This document shows, piece after piece, positions 1 to 5,756 of a stretch of 9,623 nt of DNA; position 1 is the stretch's first letter; the number at the start of each line of letters is the position of its first letter. The position numbers and the translations under genes were made by a program. Source of the stretch: Faecalibacterium sp. UBA1762. GTDB taxonomy: Bacteria; Bacillota; Clostridia; Oscillospirales; Ruminococcaceae. The stretch is taken from positions 1 to 9,623 of the forward strand of contig DCHC01000023.1 in NCBI GenBank assembly GCA_002314755.1, written 5' to 3'. Below the pieces are notes generated by a model that was not told where the DNA came from, searched no databases, and was given only the letters and a program-made list of their open reading frames with translations.

Positions 1-25
1 AGTTCGAGTCTGACAGGGGCAGCCA
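1..25 (+). tRNA. 3' end of a tRNA gene (partial, cut by the window edge)
   Basis: The first 25 bases fit the 3' part of a tRNA with an encoded CCA tail. The T loop TTCGAGT (3-9) follows AG, the end of the T stem's 5' strand. CTGAC (10-14) is the 3' strand of the T stem, AGGGGCA (15-21) the acceptor 3' strand, G22 the discriminator base and CCA 23-25. The acceptor implies a 5' end of TGCCCCT, so position 1 is U and pairs with A72. The anticodon lies outside the window, so the amino acid cannot be read. A U1-A72 pair with discriminator G is compatible with tRNA-Gln, but this is only a guess. An intrinsic terminator starts 3 bases after the CCA, which supports this being the last gene of its transcript. 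Confidence 0.8.
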
Positions 26-27
26 TG

Positions 28-59
28 AAAAAAGCACTTGCCAAAGCAAGTGCTTTTTT
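28..59 (+). terminator. Intrinsic terminator of the tRNA transcript
   Basis: A perfect 8-bp stem GCACTTGC (34-41) / GCAAGTGC (46-53) with loop CAAA is flanked by six A (28-33) and six T (54-59). The flanks extend the pairing and give the T-tract on the + strand. It begins three bases after the tRNA CCA end. The A/T flanks could let it work in both directions, but no minus-strand gene ends here. Confidence 0.9.
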
Positions 60-367
60 CTATGAAGTCGACGCTAACGCGGCTAATGAAGGAATGAAGG
101 CGCTTCGCTCATGGAGAAATGATAAGGAATAATCAAAGGTACAGGGTGATTTCGTTTCATAAGTGAGCGCAACGAGTGTCTTCATCAGGGCGAAGTCTGA
201 CTATATGTTTGCGAAGCAAACACTTCATGGGTTAATATTTTGCCTTTCAAAGTTGTATCAGCCACACAGCGGAACCAATTTTGGTTAGTCATGTGATGAC
301 CCTGATTGAAAGTGTTACCGTAGGATGCGGATGTACAACGGCGATGACTCCCCAATACTATTCTAAC
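60..367. other. Intergenic region without a supported gene; contains hairpins and repeat-like modules
   Basis: About 300 bases between the tRNA terminator and the glycosidase-operon terminator. I see no gene with a ribosome binding site. Three short minus-strand frames sit end to end: 292-185 (35 codons), 228-157 (23 codons) and 160-83 (25 codons), the last two overlapping as ATGA. None has a Shine-Dalgarno sequence. Three related modules occur: 205-228 and 157-185, reading ATGAAG on the minus strand, and 94-112, reading ATGAAG on the plus strand. The first centres on CTTCGC, the second on TTGCGC and the third on CTTCGC. Their look suggests a dispersed intergenic repeat or remnant rather than coding sequence, which is inference only. 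The stretch 230-367 has no recognisable motif. Confidence 0.5.
206..222. repeat. Perfect 7-bp inverted repeat (hairpin) in the intergenic region
   Basis: TGTTTGC (206-212), loop GAA, GCAAACA (216-222). There is no T-tract on either side, so it is not a standard intrinsic terminator. It lies within one of the ATGAAG-bounded modules of the intergenic region. Confidence 0.6.
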
Positions 368-408
368 AAAAGCAGCCGCTGCGGAATTTTCCCGTAGCGG
401 CTGCTTTT
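368..408 (-). terminator. Intrinsic terminator of the glycosidase operon
   Basis: A 17-bp stem pairs AAAAGCAGCCGCTGCGG (368-384) with the complementary arm at 392-408, broken only by one G-T wobble, around the 7-base loop AATTTTC. It sits 11 bases beyond the stop codon of the last operon gene. On the minus strand it is followed by TTTTGTT. The A/T ends also give a short T run on the plus strand, so it may work in both directions. Confidence 0.88.
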
Positions 409-419
409 ATGATAAAAAC

Positions 420-1529
420 TTATTTCTGATAAAGATCCGGAGCAAGTTCGGAATATTTACCCAACTTATTGATAATGTGTTTGGTAAAGCTTTCGGGGTT
501 GACCAGGCTGCCTGCAAGAATATCCTGCTCGGTAATTTTGGCATACAAAATCTCCCGTGCGCAGGTACAGGCATCCTCTTTGCAGGCTTTGCCGTCACCA
601 CGCTCCCGGTCGTAGCAGATATGGATAAAGCCGTCCTCGGTCTGTTTGGCATCCGGATAGCTCACCCAATCTCGTTCATCGAGAAGCAATGCAAAGGGAA
701 AGCTTTTTCCGTCATCCTCACTGAGCAGGGCGGTCAGGTTATTTCTGCCGTTAAACCGGAAGTGGTTAATCAGCAATAAACGCCCGGAAGCCAGCCGCCG
801 CAGATGAAAACGGGCAGAGGGAGAGGGTATTTTGCTGTGTACGCCGATACTCCAGGTCTTTCCCCGGTCATCAGAGTAAGAAACGCCAAGATTACCCATC
901 GTGCGGATCAGCATCATCAGTCTGCCGTTTTTCAGTTCGGCAATCATGTGCTCATCAAAGCTTTCATTCATGCTTTCACATTTGCCGGATTGCATAAATG
1001 TTTTGCCTTGGTCAAGACTGCAGACAGCATAAGAACCGCTTTCCGTATGACCGCGCCCGGTGTTTCTTCCTGCGGTGATTTTTTCGCCCCAAACGGCAAG
1101 GGGGAAAAGCCATTCGCCGGTAGAAAGCACGGTAGGCTTATTCATCATGACATCATAACCAACAGTGAATTCTGCGGACCAGTGCAGTGTGTCGGCGTCC
1201 GGATCGTCACAAATCACAGCATAAACGGCACTATCCGGTGCGTACCCCCAGGTAAACCAAAGCCTATGCAAGGGGTCTATCCAGAGGCAGGGATCGTAGC
1301 AACGGTGAGCGGTATCCTGTGGCAAAGCGACGGCAATCGGCCCGGAAAAATGAACCTGATCATCCGAATAAACCAGTAGCGCATAGTTGCCCGGACCTTC
1401 GCCGGTACCGCCGGAATACCAGGTGGCGAAAACACGACCTTTTCGGGTGACCTCAATACTGGGAATGCCCTGCCAGACCCGGTTTTCTGTTGTAATGCCT
1501 TGCAGGATATCTTTTGAAGTAGTGAACAT
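420..1529 (-). CDS. BNR-repeat sialidase-fold protein (exo-alpha-sialidase-like glycosidase)
   Basis: A complete 369-residue protein with the repeats of a six-bladed sialidase beta-propeller. Three Asp boxes (S-x-D-x-G-x-T/S-W/F) are visible at residues 171-178 (SLDQGKTF), 219-226 (SDDRGKTW) and 270-277 (SEDDGKSF). A degenerate fourth lies near 55-61. Arg209 after the segment ELKNGRL (198-204) and Arg240 are candidates for the substrate-carboxylate arginines, and Tyr306 in a CYDRER segment for an active-site tyrosine. These assignments are by pattern only. There is no signal peptide or membrane segment, so it is probably cytoplasmic. The start is supported by AAGGGAGA (1538-1545), 8 bases upstream. 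It is the last gene of a three-gene operon, 23 bp after the GH38 gene. Many proteins of this fold are annotated as sialidases without proof, so the substrate may differ. A cysteine-rich loop (Cys316, 321, 323) is odd for the fold. Confidence 0.85.
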   Translation of the reverse strand: MFTTSKDILQGITTENRVWQGIPSIEVTRKGRVFATWYSGGTGEGPGNYALLVYSDDQVHFSGPIAVALPQDTAHRCYDPCLWIDPLHRLWFTWGYAPDSAVYAVICDDPDADTLHWSAEFTVGYDVMMNKPTVLSTGEWLFPLAVWGEKITAGRNTGRGHTESGSYAVCSLDQGKTFMQSGKCESMNESFDEHMIAELKNGRLMMLIRTMGNLGVSYSDDRGKTWSIGVHSKIPSPSARFHLRRLASGRLLLINHFRFNGRNNLTALLSEDDGKSFPFALLLDERDWVSYPDAKQTEDGFIHICYDRERGDGKACKEDACTCAREILYAKITEQDILAGSLVNPESFTKHIINKLGKYSELAPDLYQK

Positions 1530-1536
1530 GGCGCTA

Positions 1537-1545
1537 TTCTCCCTT
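1537..1545 (-). promoter_or_regulatory. Ribosome binding site of the sialidase-fold gene
   Basis: On the minus strand AAGGGAGA lies 8 bases before the ATG at 1529, inside the short gap after the GH38 stop codon. It supports translation from this ATG within a shared mRNA. Confidence 0.7.
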
Positions 1546-1552
1546 AGTCGGT

Positions 1553-4420
1553 TTATTTTTCGGCTATCAGCTGAGCAATGCGGTATGCGCCAATCGTAAA
1601 CTGCACCACGTTGCCGGATTGAGTGACTTCTCCGACAGGGTTGCCGTCCAGGTCGGATAAAAAGGCTTTTCCGGGGATGAAAGGCAATGTGACGGTAACC
1701 TGATCGGCCTTACCGGTTGCTTCATAGCATCGCACCCACAATCCGTCCTTTTCGGTTACGGATATTCCGGTCAGAATTGCAGTTGCAGCGTCAAAGCCGA
1801 GCAGCGTTCCGGTAGAGGGCAAGCTGCCGGCATGCTGCGCAGTCGGAACACCAGTCAAAGGCCGGATCAAACACTCAGCAGTCTTCTTTAAAAGAACGGG
1901 ACAGGCCTTAGTCAATGCGACAAACAGCTTGATGGCGTGGATGCCGCGCTCCGGATAAGGGTCGGGTGTACTGGCGGTATTGATCAAAGAAACGGAAAGC
2001 ACATGATCGGCCAGCCGGTAGCCGTATTTACAGTCGGCAATCAGCGCGGCGGTGTTGCCTTCAACCGCGGCGCAGGCACCGGTAAGTGCCGGAACATCAA
2101 TCTGCGCGGCATGACGAATTGCTGCCCCGGCGGGTACATCCCGTAGAATTTGGTCGCAGTCTTTTTTTAACGGCAGACGGTAAACTAACAGTGGAACCCA
2201 GTCCTGACCTTTTGCTGTTTCGTGCCAATCCACCCTCAAGTCATAGCAGAGTGCTTTTGCATCCGTGTCCAGACTGATGGTGACCGTGGCGGTGGAATGC
2301 ATGACCTTTTGCTCAAAGGTGACAGTTTGCCGCAGCGCACCGCGGGAAATAGATACATGAGAAGTTTCCGTAACAGGCTCCACACCCATATACCGACCGA
2401 TATCCCAGGCACTCATGGGGGAATCTTCGGTATGAATCAAGGCGAGGCCGGCTGGGGCACGAAGCAGCTCTTCACCGGTGGAACGGTCGGTCAAAGAGAT
2501 CAACTGACCGCAGCCGGTATCGAACCGCGCGGTCAGTTGGGCGTTTTCCAAAATGATATCGTCCTTGGGCGGTTCTTCCCGCAGTCCGGTTTCCAGATAG
2601 GTGGGGTAGCTGTCCGGCTGTTTTTCCCGTATCGCACAGGTTGCCCAACCAAGTGCCGGTACAGAAACCTGTACCAGAATCCGCACAAACCGGTGCCCCC
2701 AATAACCTTGAGGGACGGTATCAAGCAGCTGGAATGGCAAAGTGCAACCTTGTTCATCCACTACTTCCAAGGCATACAGATTACCCACATAATCCCAGAC
2801 CGTCAGCTCTACATTTTCTTTTCGCGCTGTCTGTCCGGAGTTAAAGACGGTATAGATACGGGTCTTGCCTACACCCCGCTCGGGATTAGGTACACCGGCG
2901 TAGTTGCCGATACCATACCCGGCACCGGCACCCTCCGCCAGGGTGGGGGCGACAAAGCTGTCGCAGGGATACATAGAGGTATCCACTGTTTCACTGATGG
3001 CGGTGTAGGCTTTGTTTTGTTCGGTCTGTGCCACCGCCAGGGCACTGGCAAGCCGACCCATTCCGTATTCCCGGCTTTCCTGTACGCAGCTGCCGGTCAA
3101 AATATCGTGAAAATGGGTAAACAGCGTATTCTGCCAGGCGGTACGAAGCTGTTCCCGATGAAAGGGCGTGCCCAAAAGCTGGTGCGATAAAGCACTTACC
3201 ATTTCCGCATCCAGCAACGCGGTCTCGGTACGGCGGTTTGCAAGCTTGATGCGGCTTTGGGTGGTATAGCAGCCGGTAAACAGTACATTCAGCTCGTGGT
3301 CAACCACTGGTAGCTTTTCCCGCACTGCCTCTGCCCTGGCAAAATACTCACCAAGGGTACCAAACCTCAGGGTGGGGAATATCGGCCAAGTACGCATCTC
3401 TACCATATTTTCCAGGTCGCGGCGGGTGACACCACCGCCGTGATCGCCTACGCCGTACACGATCATGGAGGTCTTTAACCCCATGCAGCGGCGGCTCATC
3501 TCGACGGCTGCAGTGCCGTTATCCGGGTTGATGCCGCTGTTGTACCAGAACGGTTCTTTATACATCAGCAGCTCGGCACCAGAAGGCGCACGGTAACGGT
3601 ACAAGGTGACATCCTGCTCCAGACCGCGGCAGTGATAGTAGTACGGCACATTGCCGAAACGGTCAATCTCCGGGACAAACCGACTGTGGCCGAAGGTATC
3701 AGGAGAAAAATCCACCTTGACAGAACCCGGCTCGACACCCCAGACCTTTTGTAGATAGCTGCGGGTCTCGCTGATATGACGCAGAAGAGACTCCGTGTCC
3801 GGCATATTCTTGTCGGTTTCTACCCAGGCGTTGGCGGTGACCTCCCAGCGGCCTTCACGGATGCGCTGCTTGATCTCCTCCATCATTTCCGGGTCATGTT
3901 CTTCTACAATTTTGTAGACAGAAGCCTGGGATTGGGCAAAGGTAAAGTCCGGGTATTCCTTCATCAGGTTCAGCATGGTACGCAGAGTAGAAAGGGTCAC
4001 GGCAACGGTTTCCTGCCAACCCCACATCCAGTTCATATCAATATGGGCGTGACCCACATACAAAACCTCATAGCTTTTTGCCTCTCCGGCAAGGGGCAGT
4101 AAAAGTTGTTCTGCGGCAAGGCACCGGCTTCGGGTCAAGGTTTGTTCTGAAGACATCTCCTGCTCCAACAGAGTCAAGGCGGCATCAATTTCCTTATCCC
4201 AGCGGCCATTCTGCGAAGCGGAAAGCTGCATGGCAAAGTTGATCTCGGACAGGATGCGGGTGATTATGGCATTTGGGCCGGTGATACCGTATAAATCGGT
4301 TACCAATGGGCCGTGAGTCTCCTCATAAAAATGTTTTTCGCGGTTACCGCCCACCTGCTTTTTCAACTGGGTAAAGCGTCCGGAAAAAGCGGAGGACAAT
4401 GTGTAATTGATCTGATCCAT
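1553..4420 (-). CDS. Alpha-mannosidase, glycoside hydrolase family 38
   Basis: A complete 955-residue retaining alpha-mannosidase of family GH38, releasing terminal alpha-linked mannose. The N-terminal catalytic barrel (about 118-400) opens with GHAHIDMNW (123-131). By analogy with Golgi mannosidase II, His126 and Asp128 bind the catalytic zinc, Asp241 in SPDTFGHS (239-246) is the nucleophile and a zinc ligand, and His438 in THFHDILTG (435-443) is the fourth ligand. VGDHGGG (324-330) is another conserved segment. The helical middle domain follows at about 400-480, and C-terminal beta-sandwich domains fill about 520-955. The length suits bacterial GH38 enzymes. No signal peptide is seen, so it probably acts on imported oligosaccharides in the cytoplasm. 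It is the middle gene of the operon, with TAGGGG (4429-4434) 8 bases before the ATG. The linkage preference (alpha-1,2, -1,3 or -1,6, or mannosylglycerate-like) cannot be read. Confidence 0.95.
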   Translation of the reverse strand: MDQINYTLSSAFSGRFTQLKKQVGGNREKHFYEETHGPLVTDLYGITGPNAIITRILSEINFAMQLSASQNGRWDKEIDAALTLLEQEMSSEQTLTRSRCLAAEQLLLPLAGEAKSYEVLYVGHAHIDMNWMWGWQETVAVTLSTLRTMLNLMKEYPDFTFAQSQASVYKIVEEHDPEMMEEIKQRIREGRWEVTANAWVETDKNMPDTESLLRHISETRSYLQKVWGVEPGSVKVDFSPDTFGHSRFVPEIDRFGNVPYYYHCRGLEQDVTLYRYRAPSGAELLMYKEPFWYNSGINPDNGTAAVEMSRRCMGLKTSMIVYGVGDHGGGVTRRDLENMVEMRTWPIFPTLRFGTLGEYFARAEAVREKLPVVDHELNVLFTGCYTTQSRIKLANRRTETALLDAEMVSALSHQLLGTPFHREQLRTAWQNTLFTHFHDILTGSCVQESREYGMGRLASALAVAQTEQNKAYTAISETVDTSMYPCDSFVAPTLAEGAGAGYGIGNYAGVPNPERGVGKTRIYTVFNSGQTARKENVELTVWDYVGNLYALEVVDEQGCTLPFQLLDTVPQGYWGHRFVRILVQVSVPALGWATCAIREKQPDSYPTYLETGLREEPPKDDIILENAQLTARFDTGCGQLISLTDRSTGEELLRAPAGLALIHTEDSPMSAWDIGRYMGVEPVTETSHVSISRGALRQTVTFEQKVMHSTATVTISLDTDAKALCYDLRVDWHETAKGQDWVPLLVYRLPLKKDCDQILRDVPAGAAIRHAAQIDVPALTGACAAVEGNTAALIADCKYGYRLADHVLSVSLINTASTPDPYPERGIHAIKLFVALTKACPVLLKKTAECLIRPLTGVPTAQHAGSLPSTGTLLGFDAATAILTGISVTEKDGLWVRCYEATGKADQVTVTLPFIPGKAFLSDLDGNPVGEVTQSGNVVQFTIGAYRIAQLIAEK

Positions 4421-4428
4421 GATCTCAT

Positions 4429-4434
4429 CCCCTA
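4429..4434 (-). promoter_or_regulatory. Ribosome binding site of the GH38 gene
   Basis: On the minus strand TAGGGG lies 8 bases before the ATG at 4420. It falls in the 52-bp AT-rich gap after the GH172-type gene. No hairpin-plus-T-tract terminator or clear promoter is visible in that gap, so read-through from the first gene is expected. Confidence 0.6.
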
Positions 4435-4472
4435 TTTACATATCGTATATATTTAAAGAAATGTACAAATTG

Positions 4473-5546
4473 TCAATTTATTTCAAGACCATCCGCATCA
4501 GAAAGCGGAGGAAACTCGGCTGCGGGGGTATCCTGATACCAGTAACTGACAGAGGAGATATCGTCCTGCAACGGCAGATAGCGACCGCCACTGCGCCAGC
4601 CCAGTGCCTGAATGGTCACCTTCAAATCGGTGGAGAAATAGATGGGGTCGTTGATATGCCACCGGTACATGGAAAACCGCATCTGAGAGGCATAGGTACC
4701 GTCCGGACGGTGAATCTGTGAAACACCGGAATAAGGGGTACAGAATTCCTGATACTGGCCGTCTACATCAAAATTATATGCGCCACCGAAATAATCCTCG
4801 GTTCCAGTACCGCAGATCGTGGGGAATTGGGTATCACCGTCCAAATAGAACTTAATTTCCCCCTCGCCCCACCAGCCGGAGTTATTGACACCCCAATACA
4901 TATAGGTGCCAACATACTGACCTTTGCCCTTTACGCCATCTATCAGAGTGTAGACATCCTTATAGGGTAGCGGATTCACCCGACGGAACTGGGCATGGAA
5001 ATAGCCCAGTCCGACAGGTAGTGTCTCCAGGGTGTAGTCAATCTGGTAATAGACAAAAATCGGTTCGGTGTGAATGTTCTGCAGAGTTATTTTGCAGTGT
5101 GAGTAAAAGGGCATATCCCAGTAGCAGTTAAAGCCCCGCTTCGGGCCGACGCAGACCGCCAAAGAGCTAAGTCTGTTCCAGCCGGAATAGTCGGCAGAGG
5201 CGAAGAAATCTCCCAGAGGGGCCTCCACAGAGGGTTGCTCGGCACCGTCCCAGTACATCCGGATAACGGTGCGTCGGTTCATATTGCTGCTGTCCACGAT
5301 CCAAATATGGCGAATGCGTCCCTGGCCGGTGATATTTGCCAAGGTGAAGGTCTCGCCGGGCGCAATGCTGACGCAGGGGGATACCTTCCATCCCTGACCC
5401 AAATCCCGAGCTGCCGAGGCGCCGCAGCCCTCGGTTGCCATACCGCCTTTTCCTTTTTCACCGGTAAAATTTTCCGGTGAGACAGAGCGGGATACCGCGT
5501 CCGACATAGCGGAAAGACCGCTCATCAGTTTTCCGTCTAATAACAT
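4473..5546 (-). CDS. DUF2961 protein, glycoside hydrolase family 172 type
   Basis: A complete 357-residue single-domain protein of the DUF2961 family, now GH172. Characterised members act on alpha-D-fructofuranosides (difructose dianhydride I) or alpha-D-arabinofuranosides. Family marks are the N-terminal SPENFTGEKGKGG (23-35), LGDFF (111-115), WWGEGEIKFYLDGD (225-238) and GTGTEDYFGG (246-255). Glu228 or Glu230 and Glu250 lie about 20-22 residues apart, close to the spacing of the catalytic pair reported for the bifidobacterial enzyme, so they are good catalytic candidates. There is no signal peptide; these proteins form trimers or higher multiples in known structures. It is the first gene of the operon. 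Its start is fixed by AAGGAGGAAA (5551-5560), 4 bases before the ATG, or 6 counted from the GGAGG core. The exact substrate is unknown; the mannosidase and sialidase-fold neighbours suggest a mixed glycan. Confidence 0.9.
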   Translation of the reverse strand: MLLDGKLMSGLSAMSDAVSRSVSPENFTGEKGKGGMATEGCGASAARDLGQGWKVSPCVSIAPGETFTLANITGQGRIRHIWIVDSSNMNRRTVIRMYWDGAEQPSVEAPLGDFFASADYSGWNRLSSLAVCVGPKRGFNCYWDMPFYSHCKITLQNIHTEPIFVYYQIDYTLETLPVGLGYFHAQFRRVNPLPYKDVYTLIDGVKGKGQYVGTYMYWGVNNSGWWGEGEIKFYLDGDTQFPTICGTGTEDYFGGAYNFDVDGQYQEFCTPYSGVSQIHRPDGTYASQMRFSMYRWHINDPIYFSTDLKVTIQALGWRSGGRYLPLQDDISSVSYWYQDTPAAEFPPLSDADGLEIN

Positions 5547-5550
5547 TAAA

Positions 5551-5560
5551 TTTCCTCCTT
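5551..5560 (-). promoter_or_regulatory. Strong ribosome binding site of the first operon gene
   Basis: On the minus strand AAGGAGGAAA, a near-perfect Shine-Dalgarno sequence, lies just before the ATG at 5546. It decides the start of the DUF2961 gene. Confidence 0.85.
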
Positions 5561-5568
5561 TTTTCCCT

Positions 5569-5581
5569 GCGGCAATGCCGC
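5569..5581. promoter_or_regulatory. Palindrome GCGGCAATGCCGC in the operon leader (possible operator)
   Basis: A perfect 6-bp inverted repeat around one base. It lies between the operon -10 box and the ribosome binding site, roughly +5 to +17 of the predicted transcript. It could be a repressor site or a small hairpin in the mRNA leader. There is no T-tract directly after it on the minus strand, but seven nearby bases (AAAAAAG) do not support a terminator. The function is inferred. Confidence 0.4.
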
Positions 5582-5592
5582 TGATTGAATTC

Positions 5593-5621
5593 AGTATAGC
5601 ATATCGGCTGTAATTCTACAA
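5593..5621 (-). promoter_or_regulatory. Predicted sigma-A promoter of the glycosidase operon
   Basis: On the minus strand the -10 box TATACT (5593-5598) is five of six to consensus. A weak -35 box TTGTAG (5616-5621) sits 17 bases away. The predicted start of transcription is near 5586, about 40 bases before the ATG. An alternative pairing TTGGTT / TATGCT with 16-base spacing overlaps it. The weak -35 is consistent with a regulated promoter. Confidence 0.65.
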
Positions 5622-5623
5622 CC
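5606..5623. promoter_or_regulatory. 18-bp inverted repeat covering the operon -35 box (possible operator)
   Basis: On the minus strand it reads GGTTGTA-GAAT-TACAGCC: two 7-base half-sites with one mismatched pair around four bases. It covers the -35 box of the operon promoter, where a bound dimeric repressor would block RNA polymerase. The TTGTA-n4-TACA core resembles sites of GntR-type regulators, but the regulator is not in the window. Confidence 0.45.
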
Positions 5624-5653
5624 AAGAAAAAAGCGGCACAGCGACAATTTTTC

Positions 5654-5682
5654 TTGCAGAATTGGGAAATTTACGATATAAT
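5654..5682 (+). promoter_or_regulatory. Predicted sigma-A promoter of the acyltransferase gene
   Basis: The -35 box TTGCAG (5654-5659) and a perfect -10 box TATAAT (5677-5682) are separated by 17 bases. The transcript would start near 5689, leaving a leader of about 68 bases before the ATG at 5757. It diverges from the operon promoter, with 32 bases between the two -35 boxes. Confidence 0.75.
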
Positions 5683-5740
5683 GATGAAGTCATTTTTGAC
5701 CATACAGGCAAGAAAATGTCTACGTACGGTGTGGCTTAAG

Positions 5741-5750
5741 AAAAGGGAAA
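5741..5750 (+). promoter_or_regulatory. Ribosome binding site that decides the acyltransferase start
   Basis: AAAAGGGAAA: the GGG (5745-5747) is 9 bases before ATG 5757 but only 3 before the in-frame GTG at 5751. This favours ATG 5757 as the start. Confidence 0.6.
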
Positions 5751-5756
5751 GTGTAT

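Noticed and set aside
1..25. tRNA 3' end as an integration (att) site
   Set aside because: No integrase gene is present and no second copy of the tRNA 3' end was found in the window. The short match GGGGCAGCC at the 7064 hairpin is explained by its stem.
206..222. Hairpin as a transcription terminator
   Set aside because: No T-tract follows on either strand.
83..292. Three tiny minus-strand coding frames (35, 23 and 25 codons) as real peptides
   Set aside because: There is no Shine-Dalgarno sequence, no promoter, and they coincide with hairpin modules. They are more likely by-products of a repeat.
804..1379. Long open plus-strand frame inside the sialidase-fold gene
   Set aside because: It lies wholly antisense to a gene with clear Asp boxes, has no ribosome binding site and no recognisable protein features.
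2222..3190. 322-codon plus-strand frame opposite the mannosidase gene
   Set aside because: It is antisense to the GH38 C-terminal half, and its length is explained by the codon bias of the real gene. No motif is visible.
5751..5756. GTG at 5751 as the acyltransferase start
   Set aside because: It is only 3 bases from the GGG of the ribosome binding site, while ATG 5757 has a normal 9-base spacing.
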